From assembly GCA_020692205.1 (NCBI GenBank), contig JAIMKV010000007.1:40571-104570 (forward strand): a DNA stretch of 64,000 nt. Direction: 5' to 3'. Numbering within the stretch: position 1 is the first letter of the stretch; every line of letters starts with the position of its first letter. The notes below the pieces were generated by a model. It saw nothing but the letters and a program-made list of their open reading frames with translations. It did no database searches and was not told the origin of the DNA. Shown here one piece after another: positions 37,351 through 47,118 of this stretch. The translations under genes and the position numbers were made by a program. Origin of the DNA: Myxosarcina sp. GA_180221_E-2-1-MAG-40_15. GTDB lineage: Bacteria; Cyanobacteriota; Cyanobacteriia; Cyanobacteriales; Xenococcaceae.

Positions 37351-39879
37351 TTAGTTGCTGATGATTTCATCCGCGTATAAACAAGCTCGATTTCTCCCCT
37401 GTGCTTTAGCTTCGTATAGTGCCTTGTCAGCCAGAGCAATTAGTAATTCAGGACTAGATTCAGAAGAGGGAATTAAGCTATATACCCCCAAGCTGATCGT
37501 AATATAATCGCTAACCAGAGATTTTTGGTGGGTAACGTGTAATTTTTCGACGTTAACCGCAATCTTGTCGCCTATCTTCAAAGCTTCTGCCCCATCGACA
37601 TTGGGTAAAATGATGCCAAATTCTTCTCCTCCATATCGAGCCACTAATCCTGGAGTTGATTCAATGACGCACTCGATCGCTAGAGCAACTTGCTGGAGAC
37701 AATAATCACCGATCGGATGACCATAAGTATCGTTATAGAGCTTAAAGTAATCGATGTCACACAAGATTAGCGAAAGTGGAGCTTCCTCTTGCCTAAGCTT
37801 TTGCCACTCTTGAATTAGATAATTATCAAACCGACGACGATTAGCTACCTGAGTCAGACTATCGAGTACACTGAGCTTTTCCAGTTCCCTGTTTGCCAGA
37901 CTTAATGCCGCTTGTGCTTTTTGGCGATCGCAAATTTCGCTATGTAGCTGAGACTCCACTAAGTCAGCGTGTTCGGTGGTATTGTCTAATACGATCTCTA
38001 GATCAGCTTTGGCTAATTTTAATTCTTTCAACTCTTGACGCAGCTGTTCGATCTGAAACATAAGTTGCTCTTGGGCTATTTGTTCATCTAATAGCAATCG
38101 ATAATCTTCAGGCTCTACTTTGGGTGGCTCGGCAAGATCTGTCGCGATAATATTTTCCAATATTTCTTTATCTAACGGTTTGGATAAATAATATCCTTGA
38201 CCATATTCACATTTTAGAGCCTTTAACTGAGCTAGCTGATTAACGGTTTCAATACCTTCAGCGATCGTATCCATTCCCAGGTTACGAGCCAAAGTCACGA
38301 TTGCTCGTACAATACCAAGCTTTTCCAGATTATCACCAACGCTATTGACAAAAGAACGATCTATTTTGAGAGTATCAAAGGGAAATTGGTGTAAATAGCT
38401 TAAAGAAGAATAACCAGTGCCAAAATCATCTAAAGAAAACTCAATCCCCAAAGATTTTAGCTCTTTGAGCATGAGAATAGTATGCTGAGTATCTTCTACC
38501 AAAGAACTTTCGGTAATCTCTAGTTTCAAATTATGTGGATCTAACTTGGTCTCTCGCAAAATCTGTTTGATTTGAGCCACAAAATTAGGTAAACCTAACT
38601 GTTTACTGGAGATATTAACGCTGACTTTCCAATCGTTTAATCCGCCAAATTTGATTTGCCAACTATACATTTGTTTGCAGGCTTCTGTCAAAACCCAAAA
38701 ACCTAGAGGAATAATTAATCCTGTTTCTTCGGCTAAAGGAATAAATTCACTTGGAAAGATAATTCCTTTTTCTGGATGTCGCCAACGTATTAATACTTCA
38801 AATCCTTTAATTTTATTACTGCTCAAAGAGATAATAGGTTGATAGTGAAGCATAAATTCTTCACGTTTAATTGCCCTTCTTAAGTCATTTTCTAACTGTA
38901 GTAAAGTCAGAGCTTTACCACGCATCGATTGGTCGAAAACCTGATAATAAAATTTATTTTGTCTTTTGGCATCAGATACAGCCAACTCTGCATCTCTGAG
39001 GAGATTTTCTGGTTTGCTATACTCTTTGTTGCCGACGGCAATACCGATACTGGCTTCAATAAAAACTTCATAAGACTCAAGGTTAAAAGGTATGCCTAAT
39101 GCATGATAAATTCTTTCGGCAACGTTAGTTGCATAATTCAAATGTTCAACATTACTCAATAAAATCACAAATTCATCGTTACCCATACGAGCAATAAAAT
39201 CTTGCGATCGCAGACAGTTTTGTAATCTTTCAGCAATCGCAATTAATAGGCGATCGCCTAATATTCTACCTAAGCTACTATTGATTACTTTAAACCGATT
39301 AACATCAACAAAAAGAATGGCAAATTCATAACCCAGACGTTGCTGGCAAAAGCTAATTTCTTGTTCAATATACTTCAGCAATAAATTATAGTTGGGCAAG
39401 CCTGTTAATTGATCGTAATTAACAGTAGATGCTATTACTGGTTTGCCAGGTAAAACATTAAGTTTATTAGTATAGGTTGGTTTGATTTTAGGCTCTCGAA
39501 TAACTAAAGATTTATGTTCATTTAATTCTTGTTCAAATTTATCAGAAACGTCTAGCTTTCTTAAAAGCACCTTTATTTCTCCCGATTTTTCTCCGTTCAT
39601 TAAAGTTATTTTTACAGGTAATTCTGCTAATTCAAAAACTAAAGACTTCTGTAATATATTCGGTATTTTTGAACGAATCCAATCCCCTATAGCTGAAATA
39701 TTCGAGCGATTTTCTAATATTTTTTCAGCTACTGTATTTAAAAATAGGCAATTTCTACTCTCATCAAAAATAATAATAGCTTCATCTGTATTTTCGCTGG
39801 ACTCTCCAGAGTTAAAAGGCGAATCAACCCTCAATAACTGAGCTAATTTACCTGATTGGAATTGCATTTCATACAACAT
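37351..39879 (-). CDS. PAS-like - GGDEF - EAL - coiled coil - GGDEF c-di-GMP enzyme
   Basis: About 842 residues. A PAS-like N-terminus (about 30-100) is followed by GGDEF-1 (about 150-310) with a degenerate GNDEF (233-237) but an intact RxxD inhibitory site (RSQD). Next is an EAL domain (about 330-585) with EVL at Glu361, NIS, EITES, DDFGTGYSS, KID and AEGIET, so probably an active phosphodiesterase. A coiled coil (about 610-680) leads to GGDEF-2 with GGEEF (750-754), catalytically complete but lacking the RxxD site (STPG instead). The ATG start at 39879 is a guess; a TTG lies five codons upstream. Confidence 0.88.
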   Translation of the reverse strand: MLYEMQFQSGKLAQLLRVDSPFNSGESSENTDEAIIIFDESRNCLFLNTVAEKILENRSNISAIGDWIRSKIPNILQKSLVFELAELPVKITLMNGEKSGEIKVLLRKLDVSDKFEQELNEHKSLVIREPKIKPTYTNKLNVLPGKPVIASTVNYDQLTGLPNYNLLLKYIEQEISFCQQRLGYEFAILFVDVNRFKVINSSLGRILGDRLLIAIAERLQNCLRSQDFIARMGNDEFVILLSNVEHLNYATNVAERIYHALGIPFNLESYEVFIEASIGIAVGNKEYSKPENLLRDAELAVSDAKRQNKFYYQVFDQSMRGKALTLLQLENDLRRAIKREEFMLHYQPIISLSSNKIKGFEVLIRWRHPEKGIIFPSEFIPLAEETGLIIPLGFWVLTEACKQMYSWQIKFGGLNDWKVSVNISSKQLGLPNFVAQIKQILRETKLDPHNLKLEITESSLVEDTQHTILMLKELKSLGIEFSLDDFGTGYSSLSYLHQFPFDTLKIDRSFVNSVGDNLEKLGIVRAIVTLARNLGMDTIAEGIETVNQLAQLKALKCEYGQGYYLSKPLDKEILENIIATDLAEPPKVEPEDYRLLLDEQIAQEQLMFQIEQLRQELKELKLAKADLEIVLDNTTEHADLVESQLHSEICDRQKAQAALSLANRELEKLSVLDSLTQVANRRRFDNYLIQEWQKLRQEEAPLSLILCDIDYFKLYNDTYGHPIGDYCLQQVALAIECVIESTPGLVARYGGEEFGIILPNVDGAEALKIGDKIAVNVEKLHVTHQKSLVSDYITISLGVYSLIPSSESSPELLIALADKALYEAKAQGRNRACLYADEIISN

Positions 39880-40381
39880 TGGATTGATTGCCAATTTAAA
39901 TATTTTATTGGTTAAAAAAGCTAATTAGATCAACTAAATCTTTGTTTATAGGCTTAATCGCAAAAATAAAGTTAAAAATATTCATTTGACTGATTATTCA
40001 GGCTGTATTTATAAAAATAAGCGGATAATACTGAAATAACTGTGATTTCGATCCAAGTTCTGAATACGCTTTTAAATTTTAATATATGAATTCGATTGAC
40101 CAAAATCAAGCGTGTCATTCTAATCTTAGTCAGGAATCGAGCAAGAAAAGCACTTGAATAATTTCAGAACGGCTTGATCTTTTTGTCAGTAAAGTTACCG
40201 AATGAAGAAATTTTGTACCTGGATCTGACTCCCAATAATACTGAGAGTAAAACCGTCGGTCAGTCTTGCTTATAAGCCAAATCTCAGTTTTTTTATCTAG
40301 AAGCTGCGTATTTTTGCCTGAGAAATGGGAACTATGAATTAGTGGTTTTCCAGCTTGTTACAAGCTAAAGTCAGGAGTAAT
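39880..40381. other. Spacer between c-di-GMP gene and porin
   Basis: A divergent promoter region of about 500 bp. I see no gene and no convincing operator. A ribosome binding site AGGAG at about 40372-40376 precedes the porin ATG at 40382. Confidence 0.35.
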
Positions 40382-42109
40382 ATGAAAGCGATTAATCTAA
40401 TCAAAGAGCAATATTTTGCCAGCAAGACGTATCAAAGCTCAAATCGATCTCAACAACTTCTAAGTTTCAGTACTAACGCTAGTTTGATTCTAGGTGTAAT
40501 TGGGTTGCTATTTAACTGGACTGCAACTCCCACCTATTCTCAGACAGCAGAATCTTCGTCTCCCAATAGCAATTTACTACAGCAGATTGAACGTTATTCT
40601 GTTCCTGAACAAGATGATGCTTTAGGTCAAGTCACGAATGTTTCACAGTTAAAAGATGTCTCTCCCACAGACTGGAGTTATGAAGCTCTTCGTAGTTTAG
40701 TAGATCGCTATAGCTGTATTTCTGGTTTTCCCAATCAGACTTATCGCGGTAATCAATCTCTGACTCGTTATGAGTTTGCGGCAGGTTTAAATTCTTGTCT
40801 AAATCAAATTGAACGTTTAATTGTCTCATCTCAAACAGTTAATCCTGATGACTTGCAAACAATACAAAAGCTTACTCAAGAGTTTGAGGCTGAATTGGCA
40901 ACTTTCGCAGGGCGCATCAGCCAAATAGAAGAAGGTATTTCCACGCTCGAAAATAATCAATTTTCTACTACAACGACGCTAGCTGGTGAAACCGTATTTA
41001 GCCTGAGTCATATTTTTACTGGAGATAATGCTAGCGGTCAAGAAATAGACAGCGAGGTAGTTTTTGGCAATAGGACGCGTCTAGCATTTAATACCAGTTT
41101 TATAGGAGAGGATTTATTATTTACTCAACTAACCGCAGGAAATTCCCCTTTTTTCAGTGAGAGGATCGGTACTTTTGAAGGTGATTTGGGGTTAATTGCT
41201 GACAACGGTAACAATCTGGATCTACTGGTTGCTTTTTATTCTTTTCCGATAGGCGATCGCACTACCGTAGTACTGGAAGGATTTGGCGGCGTTGCTTTCG
41301 ACTTTGCCGATACTATCAGTCCCCTAGATTATTTTAATGACAGTGCCAGTGGTTCAATTTCTTATTTCGGGGTGCGTAATCCGATTTATAATCAGGTTCT
41401 TGGTTCGGGAATCGGCATCCGCAGTCAACTTAGCGATAGCTTTGAATTAAGTGCTGGGTATCTTGCTCCCGACGCTGAAAACCCCAACGAAGCCAATGGC
41501 TTGTTTAACGGTGCATACTCAGCATTAGGACAGTTGGTATTTAAACCAGGCGATCGCTTAAAATTAGGTCTAACCTACGTCAATTCTTATAATAGTAGCG
41601 ATACCTTTGCTGGTAGCAATTTAGCTAACATCAACACGTTTCTAGAAACAGCGGTGGGAGAAACAGTTCCTATTACCAGTAACTCTTATGGCATACAGGC
41701 TTCTTATACTTTGAGCGATCGCTTAATTATTGCTGGCTGGGGTGGTTATAGTACCAGCCGGGTTCTGGAGTCTGTTACAGGAGACAGTGGAGTAAGCGTC
41801 AGTCAAGGGGATCAGGATGTTTGGAACTGGGCAGTTACTCTAGCTTTTCCCGATCTGCTTAAAGAAGGTAGTCTAGGTGGAATTGTCGTCGGTATGGAGC
41901 CAAAAGTCACCCAATCTAATATAGCTGTTTCAGGAGTAGCGGATAATATTGACTCTGATACTTCATTACACCTTGAAGCTTTTTATCAATATCAACTCAA
42001 TGATCATGTTGCCCTAACTCCTGGGGCGGTTTGGATTACCGCTCCCGATCATGATCGTAATAATAGTGATGTGGTCATCGGTACTTTAAGAACTACTTTC
42101 ACTTTTTGA
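40382..42109 (+). CDS. SLH-domain outer-membrane porin (iron-uptake porin/Som type)
   Basis: An outer-membrane channel of cyanobacteria. Starting at the ATG with AGGAG upstream (the frame's TTG at 40355 is rejected), the 575-residue protein has a signal segment ending near ATPTYSQ. An SLH domain follows (about 80-140: DVSPTDWSYEALRSLVDRYS), which in this family binds the cell-wall polymer, then a coiled coil (FEAELATFAGRISQIEEGIS). The rest is a beta-barrel with many Asn/Gly/Ser and an aromatic C-terminus (TLRTTFTF). The family covers SomA/SomB and slr1841-like porins that conduct inorganic ions. A strong terminator follows. Confidence 0.9.
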   Translation: MKAINLIKEQYFASKTYQSSNRSQQLLSFSTNASLILGVIGLLFNWTATPTYSQTAESSSPNSNLLQQIERYSVPEQDDALGQVTNVSQLKDVSPTDWSYEALRSLVDRYSCISGFPNQTYRGNQSLTRYEFAAGLNSCLNQIERLIVSSQTVNPDDLQTIQKLTQEFEAELATFAGRISQIEEGISTLENNQFSTTTTLAGETVFSLSHIFTGDNASGQEIDSEVVFGNRTRLAFNTSFIGEDLLFTQLTAGNSPFFSERIGTFEGDLGLIADNGNNLDLLVAFYSFPIGDRTTVVLEGFGGVAFDFADTISPLDYFNDSASGSISYFGVRNPIYNQVLGSGIGIRSQLSDSFELSAGYLAPDAENPNEANGLFNGAYSALGQLVFKPGDRLKLGLTYVNSYNSSDTFAGSNLANINTFLETAVGETVPITSNSYGIQASYTLSDRLIIAGWGGYSTSRVLESVTGDSGVSVSQGDQDVWNWAVTLAFPDLLKEGSLGGIVVGMEPKVTQSNIAVSGVADNIDSDTSLHLEAFYQYQLNDHVALTPGAVWITAPDHDRNNSDVVIGTLRTTFTF

Positions 42110-42176
42110 TAGCCAATGATTATTGCACCAATGTTTTATTGGTCACAATGCTTTGAACCTGATTTTTGGCTAATTT

Positions 42177-42215
42177 AAAAAAGTCTTTGCAATTGAACAC
42201 TACAAAGACTTTTTT
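42177..42215 (+). terminator. Intrinsic terminator of the porin gene
   Basis: A 13-bp stem (42177-42189 with 42203-42215) with a 13-nt loop. The left arm begins A6 and the right arm ends T6, so it can act in both directions. The CRP-like site begins 5 nt beyond it. Confidence 0.85.
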
Positions 42216-42220
42216 ATTGG

Positions 42221-42236
42221 TGTGATCGAGATCACA
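42221..42236. promoter_or_regulatory. CRP-type site 1 (perfect)
   Basis: TGTGATCGAGATCACA is an exact TGTGA-N6-TCACA palindrome, extended to 18 bp by a flanking G and C. This is the consensus of cAMP-CRP and of cyanobacterial SYCRP1. It lies 273 bp upstream of the gene at 42509, with a weak -10 candidate (CAATAT, 42260-42265). Confidence 0.7.
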
Positions 42237-42508
42237 CTCAACAAGCAATTTAAAGAAAACAATATCTTCAAACAAGTATTTTTTCTAAAAACTTTATCAT
42301 TGAACTTTAATTATTTTTATTCAACTAGATATCATAATCAAAAGTATTGTGGTGTGATTACTATCACCAAATTTATTGTCTTAAACTACACGACTAATCG
42401 TAAAAATACAAGATGGTTGTTCACATGAAGACAAATATTAGATCAATAAAATTTAATTTAAATTATCTTCAATTAAATACCCATTAACACGCAACACAAA
42501 ACAATAAC
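42237..42508. other. Long leader/regulatory region of the gene at 42509
   Basis: Very AT-rich sequence carrying CRP-type site 2. A 68-codon frame here (42222-42428) overlaps the CRP sites, lacks a ribosome binding site and has no recognisable features, so I regard the stretch as regulatory. Confidence 0.4.
42353..42368. promoter_or_regulatory. CRP-type site 2 (one mismatch)
   Basis: TGTGATTACTATCACC matches TGTGA-N6-TCACA except in the last base. It is 141 bp upstream of the ATG at 42509. Its -10 partner would be TAAACT (42382-42387) or a weaker match near 42395. Confidence 0.55.
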
Positions 42509-43408
42509 ATGAGACAATTTACTGAAAATTATTTTGAAGAATTATTTGATTTCGCAGCGTTAGATAATACAGTATCTTCTACAGTACGCTTAGCTGCTAA
42601 AGATCCTAAAACTCTATACCAGTTCTTCCAAAGATACATTTATTTTAATGGCTATGCGTCTTCTGTAATTGCGCGTTTAGCTAGCTCGATTGCGATGTCT
42701 CGCACATTATTTAACGATCCTACTATATTTACAACAGAAGAAGCTGATCGAGGATTTCAAATTTCTGCTGAGATAATGATTGCAGCAGCAGATGAAGGTT
42801 CTCATGAAATTACTCACCGTGAATTAGCTCAATTACTAACTAAAACTTTAGGAAATTACGCCGAACTTTCTACTGGTGAACGCAATCAAATATCTAACGT
42901 GCCTGAGTGGTTGGATGAAATTTGCCAAGAAACTATGGCTAACTATCAAGGTACTCCAGGAAATGTTGAGTCTTTGGTCAAAGCAATCGGCTTTCATGCA
43001 GCTTCAGAATTGATGGGCGATCGTGAATATGCTCTAATTGATATGATTATCCGCTATGAAAACGAAGGAATCGGTTTTGATCGTTATTTAAAGCAACAAA
43101 CTGAAGCGACTAAAATTGGTAAACATCGTTATCTTCCTTGGGGCTACATCTTAATTCACGGTAAATATGAAGGTACTGGCGCAGAAGCAAAACACTTTGT
43201 TCATGTGCTTAATGCCTTAAACATGGTGTTAAAGTATCGTCCTGAGTCAGAAGAGCAACTTACAGAGTGGGTATTAGAAGGATTTAAATCATTTATTCAG
43301 TTACAACAGAGTCTATTCAAGAAAATTTTCCAAGAATGTTTAGCAATGAATCAAGTATCTGAAGCTAATCAAGTTTCTCCAACTGCTAAATCATTTGTAT
43401 TGGCATAG
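42509..43408 (+). CDS. Helical protein of unknown function, likely CRP-controlled
   Basis: A 299-residue soluble, mostly helical protein with no signal peptide. His/Glu-rich helices (EGSHEITHRELAQLL near 97, IGFHAASELMGDREYALID near 168, GTGAEAKHFVHVLNALN near 222) recall heme-oxygenase-like helical folds that bind metal, but this is a loose resemblance. Two CRP-type sites lie upstream. In Synechocystis the strongest SYCRP1 targets are the adjacent genes slr1667/slr1668, whose products affect pili and the cell surface. A homology to slr1667 is possible but I cannot confirm it from memory. Confidence 0.7.
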   Translation: MRQFTENYFEELFDFAALDNTVSSTVRLAAKDPKTLYQFFQRYIYFNGYASSVIARLASSIAMSRTLFNDPTIFTTEEADRGFQISAEIMIAAADEGSHEITHRELAQLLTKTLGNYAELSTGERNQISNVPEWLDEICQETMANYQGTPGNVESLVKAIGFHAASELMGDREYALIDMIIRYENEGIGFDRYLKQQTEATKIGKHRYLPWGYILIHGKYEGTGAEAKHFVHVLNALNMVLKYRPESEEQLTEWVLEGFKSFIQLQQSLFKKIFQECLAMNQVSEANQVSPTAKSFVLA

Positions 43409-43438
43409 ATAGATTATCGATTTTGATTAACAATAGGT

Positions 43439-43454
43439 TGTGATTATTGTCACA
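43439..43454. promoter_or_regulatory. CRP-type site 3 (perfect) before the PQ-loop-like gene
   Basis: TGTGATTATTGTCACA is an exact TGTGA-N6-TCACA site. A -10 candidate TAAAAT at 43474-43479 would place transcription start near 43486-43488, about 40 bp from the site centre, the class II activator position. The ATG at 43509 follows. Confidence 0.7.
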
Positions 43455-43508
43455 GCCTTTATTTTTTTCTCGCATAAAATCAAATTGAGAGTAGCTGTTT
43501 ATTTAAAT

Positions 43509-44147
43509 ATGCATAATTGGCAGGCACAAATAGGTATAGTTGCAGGATTAATAGGTTTGTCAGGTTTTTTACCTTATATCTTGACAACTTTACAAGGCAA
43601 AACCAGACCCAATCGAGCTACTTGGTGGATTTGGGGAATTTTAGGAGTTATACAAGCTGTTAGCTATTATTATTCTGGAGCTAATAATACAATATGGGTT
43701 CCCATTTTTTATGGTGTTTGTCATATTGTAACTGCTATTTTATCTCTCAAATATGGCGAAGGTGGCTGGAATAAATTGGATAGGGTTTGCTTATTCGGAG
43801 TAGGCATAAGTCTTTTACTTTGGTGGTTTTTAAACGCACCATTCATTGCTCTAATTGTTGCCTTAGTCATAGACTTTTTTGCTGCATTACCTACAATGTT
43901 TAAATCGTATTATGCACCTGAACAAGAAAGTTGCTTTTCTTGGTCTGTCTTTCTTCTTGCAAATGCTCTTAATTTAGTAGCTTTGGAAAATTGGTCTTTC
44001 GAGCTTGTAGCATATCCTTTGTATTTATTTGCTTCAACTCTAACGATATCAACAATTCTTTATTACAATCAATTCAAGAAAATTATTGTTATCTATAGAA
44101 AAAGAAAAAATAGCAAAAATTGTCGAAACAAAAATATATACGATTAA
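43509..44147 (+). CDS. Polytopic membrane protein, PQ-loop/SWEET-like
   Basis: 212 residues, about seven hydrophobic helices, ending in a basic cytoplasmic tail (YRKRKNSKNCRNKN). The start GLIGLSGFLPYILTTLQGKT and the paired pattern around FFAALPTMFKSYYAP resemble the two proline-containing motifs of PQ-loop proteins, though PQ itself is replaced. The frame opens at a GTG at 43440 inside the CRP-type site, so the ATG at 43509 (MHNWQAQ) is the likely start. It is downstream of another apparently CRP-controlled gene. The transported molecule is unknown. Confidence 0.7.
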   Translation: MHNWQAQIGIVAGLIGLSGFLPYILTTLQGKTRPNRATWWIWGILGVIQAVSYYYSGANNTIWVPIFYGVCHIVTAILSLKYGEGGWNKLDRVCLFGVGISLLLWWFLNAPFIALIVALVIDFFAALPTMFKSYYAPEQESCFSWSVFLLANALNLVALENWSFELVAYPLYLFASTLTISTILYYNQFKKIIVIYRKRKNSKNCRNKNIYD

Positions 44148-44257
44148 ATCTTTTGACTTTCTCAATCAATTAAATTGTTGAATGTAAATATCTAACTAAA
44201 ATTTGGGAATTCTAAAATTCAGAAAGCTATATCTATTTAATTGATTGGGATAAACTG

Positions 44258-47053
44258 ATGTTATTAAAATCTCACTCTAGTCAAACGTCTAGTTCTTGGC
44301 TATCTCAAAAAATTCCATTACGTCAGATCTTAATAATGCCTTTTATCATCCAAATTTTTGCTGCTGTGAGTCTGACAGGATATTTATCGCTTCGTAACGG
44401 ACAAAAAGCTGTTAATGATTTGGCTAGTAAATTACGCACTGAAGCAAGTCAACGTATAGATCAGCATTTAGACAGCTATATGGAAATTCCTCATAAAGTT
44501 GTTCAGAATAACTTTGATCTACTAGATATGGAATTACTTAAACTAGAAAACAAAGAACAACTAGGACAATTTTTTTGGAAGCAACTTAAGTCATTTAATA
44601 TTGGCTATATACTTTTCGGTTTTCAAACAGGTGATTATGTAGCAGCAGGATATCTTTTTGGCGATGAACGTATTACTGTTGATGAAGTTGCTCCACAAGA
44701 ATATCGTGGAAGTACACATCTTTTTAGTTGGGGAATAGACAAGCAAGGAAAGCGGACTTATATCATTCAAGATAATGGAGAGTTTATAGCCAAAAATGAA
44801 GGATGGTATTCAGAGGCAGCAACACAAAATAAACCTGTTTGGAGTCCTGTTTATAATTGGCTTGTAGAACCTTACAACCTGTCTATTGCTTTTAGTCGTC
44901 CTATTTATGATAAAAATCAGAAACTTATTGCTGTAATTGCTGCTGAACAACGTCTCTCACAAATTAGTGATTTTTTACGTCATTTAGAAGTAAGCCCTTC
45001 GGGAAAAACTTTTATCATAGAACGAGATGGGCAGTTAATTGCCAGTTCTAGTGATGAGCAACCTTTTACAGTAATTAAAAATAAACCGCAGAGATTAGAA
45101 GCTTCAGATAGCAAAGATCCTTTAATTAAAGCAGCTACACAACATTTAACTGATAGCTTTGGTGATCTCAAGAAAATCAATCAAACTCAACAAATAGATT
45201 TTAAACTTGGTAATGAACGTAAATTTGTTCAAGTAACGCCTTGGCGAGATGAACTAGGTCTAGATTGGCTTGTAGTAGTTGCTGTACCAGAATCCGACTT
45301 TATGGAACAGATTAACAAAAACACTCGTTCCACTATCATGTTGTGTTTATTGGCTTTGGGAGTAGCGATCGCTTCAGGTTTATATACTTCCCGTTGGATA
45401 ACTAAGCCAATTCTACAGCTTAATCGAGCTTCAGAGGCGATCGCCAATGGAAAATTAGACCAACAAGTAGACGAGGAGTTTAAAGTAGTTGAGTTAAGCG
45501 TCCTGGCTAAATCCTTTAACCGCATGGCAGAACAATTGCGCTCATCTTTTGATGTCTTGGCTACAACTAATTGCGAACTAGAAGTTAGAGTCAAAGAACG
45601 CACGACTGAGCTTCAAGCAGCAAAAGAAGATGCTGACTCGGCTAATCATGCTAAAAGCGAGTTTTTAGCCAATATGAGTCATGAGTTAAGAACTCCTCTC
45701 AACGGTATTTTGGGTTACGCTCAAATTCTTCAGCAATCTCGTTCTATCGAAGACAAAGACAGGAAAGGTATCGATATTATCAGTCAGTGTGGTACGCATT
45801 TGCTGACCTTGATCAATGATATTTTAGATCTTTCCAAAATTGAAGCACGCAAGATGGAGTTGCATCCTGTAGAGCTTCATTTTGGCTCTTTTATTCAAGG
45901 AGTAGTAGAAATTTGTCAGATCAAAGCAGAACAAAAAGGAATCGATTTTATCTATGAATCAGATCCTAGCTTACCTGTAGGTGTTGAAGCAGACGAGAAA
46001 ATGCTGCGCCAAGTACTGATGAACCTTTTAAGTAATGCGATTAAATTTACCGAACGAGGTCAGGTTAAGCTAGTGGTTGAGAGCTTGAAAAATAATCCTG
46101 AATCGGCTATCCACTCGATTCGCTTTGCCGTCGAAGATAGTGGTATTGGCATGAATCCTGAAGATAACAAAAAAATATTTTTACCTTTCGAGCAGGTAGG
46201 AAGCGTCAAAAAACAAGCTGAAGGAACTGGCTTAGGATTAGCTATCAGTCAAAAAATAGTTGACATGATGGGTGGCACTTTAGAAGTTGAAAGTCAGCCC
46301 GAGGTTGGTACTACTTTTTGGTTTGAGGTTGGACTAAAAGAAACAACACAATGGAACAAAAGTAGCCATGCTGCTAGGTTACAAAAAATTGTTGGTTTTA
46401 AGGGAGCGAAGCGAAAAATACTAGCAGTTGACGATCGCTGGGAAAACTGCTCAGTTCTAGTTAACCTGCTAGAACCGCTTGGCTTTGAAATGCAGGAGGC
46501 AGAAAACGGACTAGATGGCTTAAATAAAGCTCTTGAGTGGCAACCAGATGCAATCATCGCCGATTTATCTATGCCTGTAATGGATGGTCATGAGATGACC
46601 GCTCAGTTGCGACAAGCTTCAGCAATATCATCCGAGTTAGCGATCATTATCTCATCTGCCAGCGTATTTGAAAGCGATCGCCAAAAAAGCCTTCAGGCAG
46701 GAGCAAATGATTTCTTACCCAAACCAATCCAAAAAGAAACTTTATTGCAGTCTCTCCAAAAACATCTCAACCTAGAGTGGATTTACGAAGAGGTTGAAGT
46801 ACCTGCAAGAACTCGAATAGTTGAAAATTTTGAGCAGGTTACTCCAAAAAGCGACATTATTCCCCCTTCTTCAGAGGAGATGACTATGCTCCATGATTTG
46901 ATTCGTAAGGGATTGATTAATGATTTGCTCAAAGAAATTGAGCGAATTGAAACATTAGAACCCAAATTTCAGCCTTTCGCGCAAAAAATCAAAGATTTAG
47001 CTAAAGAGTTCAAGTTAAGACAAATTAAGTCTTATATCGAACAGTATTTATAG
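44258..47053 (+). CDS. Hybrid sensor histidine kinase (Cache-HAMP-HisKA-HATPase-REC)
   Basis: 931 residues. TM1 (about 25-45) is followed by a large periplasmic Cache-type sensor (about 50-350), TM2 (about 358-378) and a HAMP (about 380-430). HisKA has the phospho-acceptor His475 ([12 protein letters not shown]). The HATPase has [15 protein letters not shown] and GTGLGLAIS, and a receiver carries Asp769 ([10 protein letters not shown]). A helical tail follows (about 870-931). It is the first gene of a six-gene signalling run. Its sensor is paralogous to the kinase at 57252, sharing [13 protein letters not shown]. The ligand is unknown. Confidence 0.93.
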   Translation: MLLKSHSSQTSSSWLSQKIPLRQILIMPFIIQIFAAVSLTGYLSLRNGQKAVNDLASKLRTEASQRIDQHLDSYMEIPHKVVQNNFDLLDMELLKLENKEQLGQFFWKQLKSFNIGYILFGFQTGDYVAAGYLFGDERITVDEVAPQEYRGSTHLFSWGIDKQGKRTYIIQDNGEFIAKNEGWYSEAATQNKPVWSPVYNWLVEPYNLSIAFSRPIYDKNQKLIAVIAAEQRLSQISDFLRHLEVSPSGKTFIIERDGQLIASSSDEQPFTVIKNKPQRLEASDSKDPLIKAATQHLTDSFGDLKKINQTQQIDFKLGNERKFVQVTPWRDELGLDWLVVVAVPESDFMEQINKNTRSTIMLCLLALGVAIASGLYTSRWITKPILQLNRASEAIANGKLDQQVDEEFKVVELSVLAKSFNRMAEQLRSSFDVLATTNCELEVRVKERTTELQAAKEDADSANHAKSEFLANMSHELRTPLNGILGYAQILQQSRSIEDKDRKGIDIISQCGTHLLTLINDILDLSKIEARKMELHPVELHFGSFIQGVVEICQIKAEQKGIDFIYESDPSLPVGVEADEKMLRQVLMNLLSNAIKFTERGQVKLVVESLKNNPESAIHSIRFAVEDSGIGMNPEDNKKIFLPFEQVGSVKKQAEGTGLGLAISQKIVDMMGGTLEVESQPEVGTTFWFEVGLKETTQWNKSSHAARLQKIVGFKGAKRKILAVDDRWENCSVLVNLLEPLGFEMQEAENGLDGLNKALEWQPDAIIADLSMPVMDGHEMTAQLRQASAISSELAIIISSASVFESDRQKSLQAGANDFLPKPIQKETLLQSLQKHLNLEWIYEEVEVPARTRIVENFEQVTPKSDIIPPSSEEMTMLHDLIRKGLINDLLKEIERIETLEPKFQPFAQKIKDLAKEFKLRQIKSYIEQYL

Positions 47054-47118
47054 AACTATTCTAACTGCTAGCAATTTAGCCAAACCGTAAACCTACAACA
47101 TCCTAAGGTAACCCAAAA

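Noticed and set aside
42222..42428. 68-codon plus-strand frame before the gene at 42509
   Set aside because: It overlaps two CRP-type sites, starts right after a terminator, has no ribosome binding site and a composition like random AT-rich DNA.
45229..45603. 124-codon frame antisense to the hybrid kinase
   Set aside because: It lies wholly inside the kinase coding sequence and shows no family pattern.
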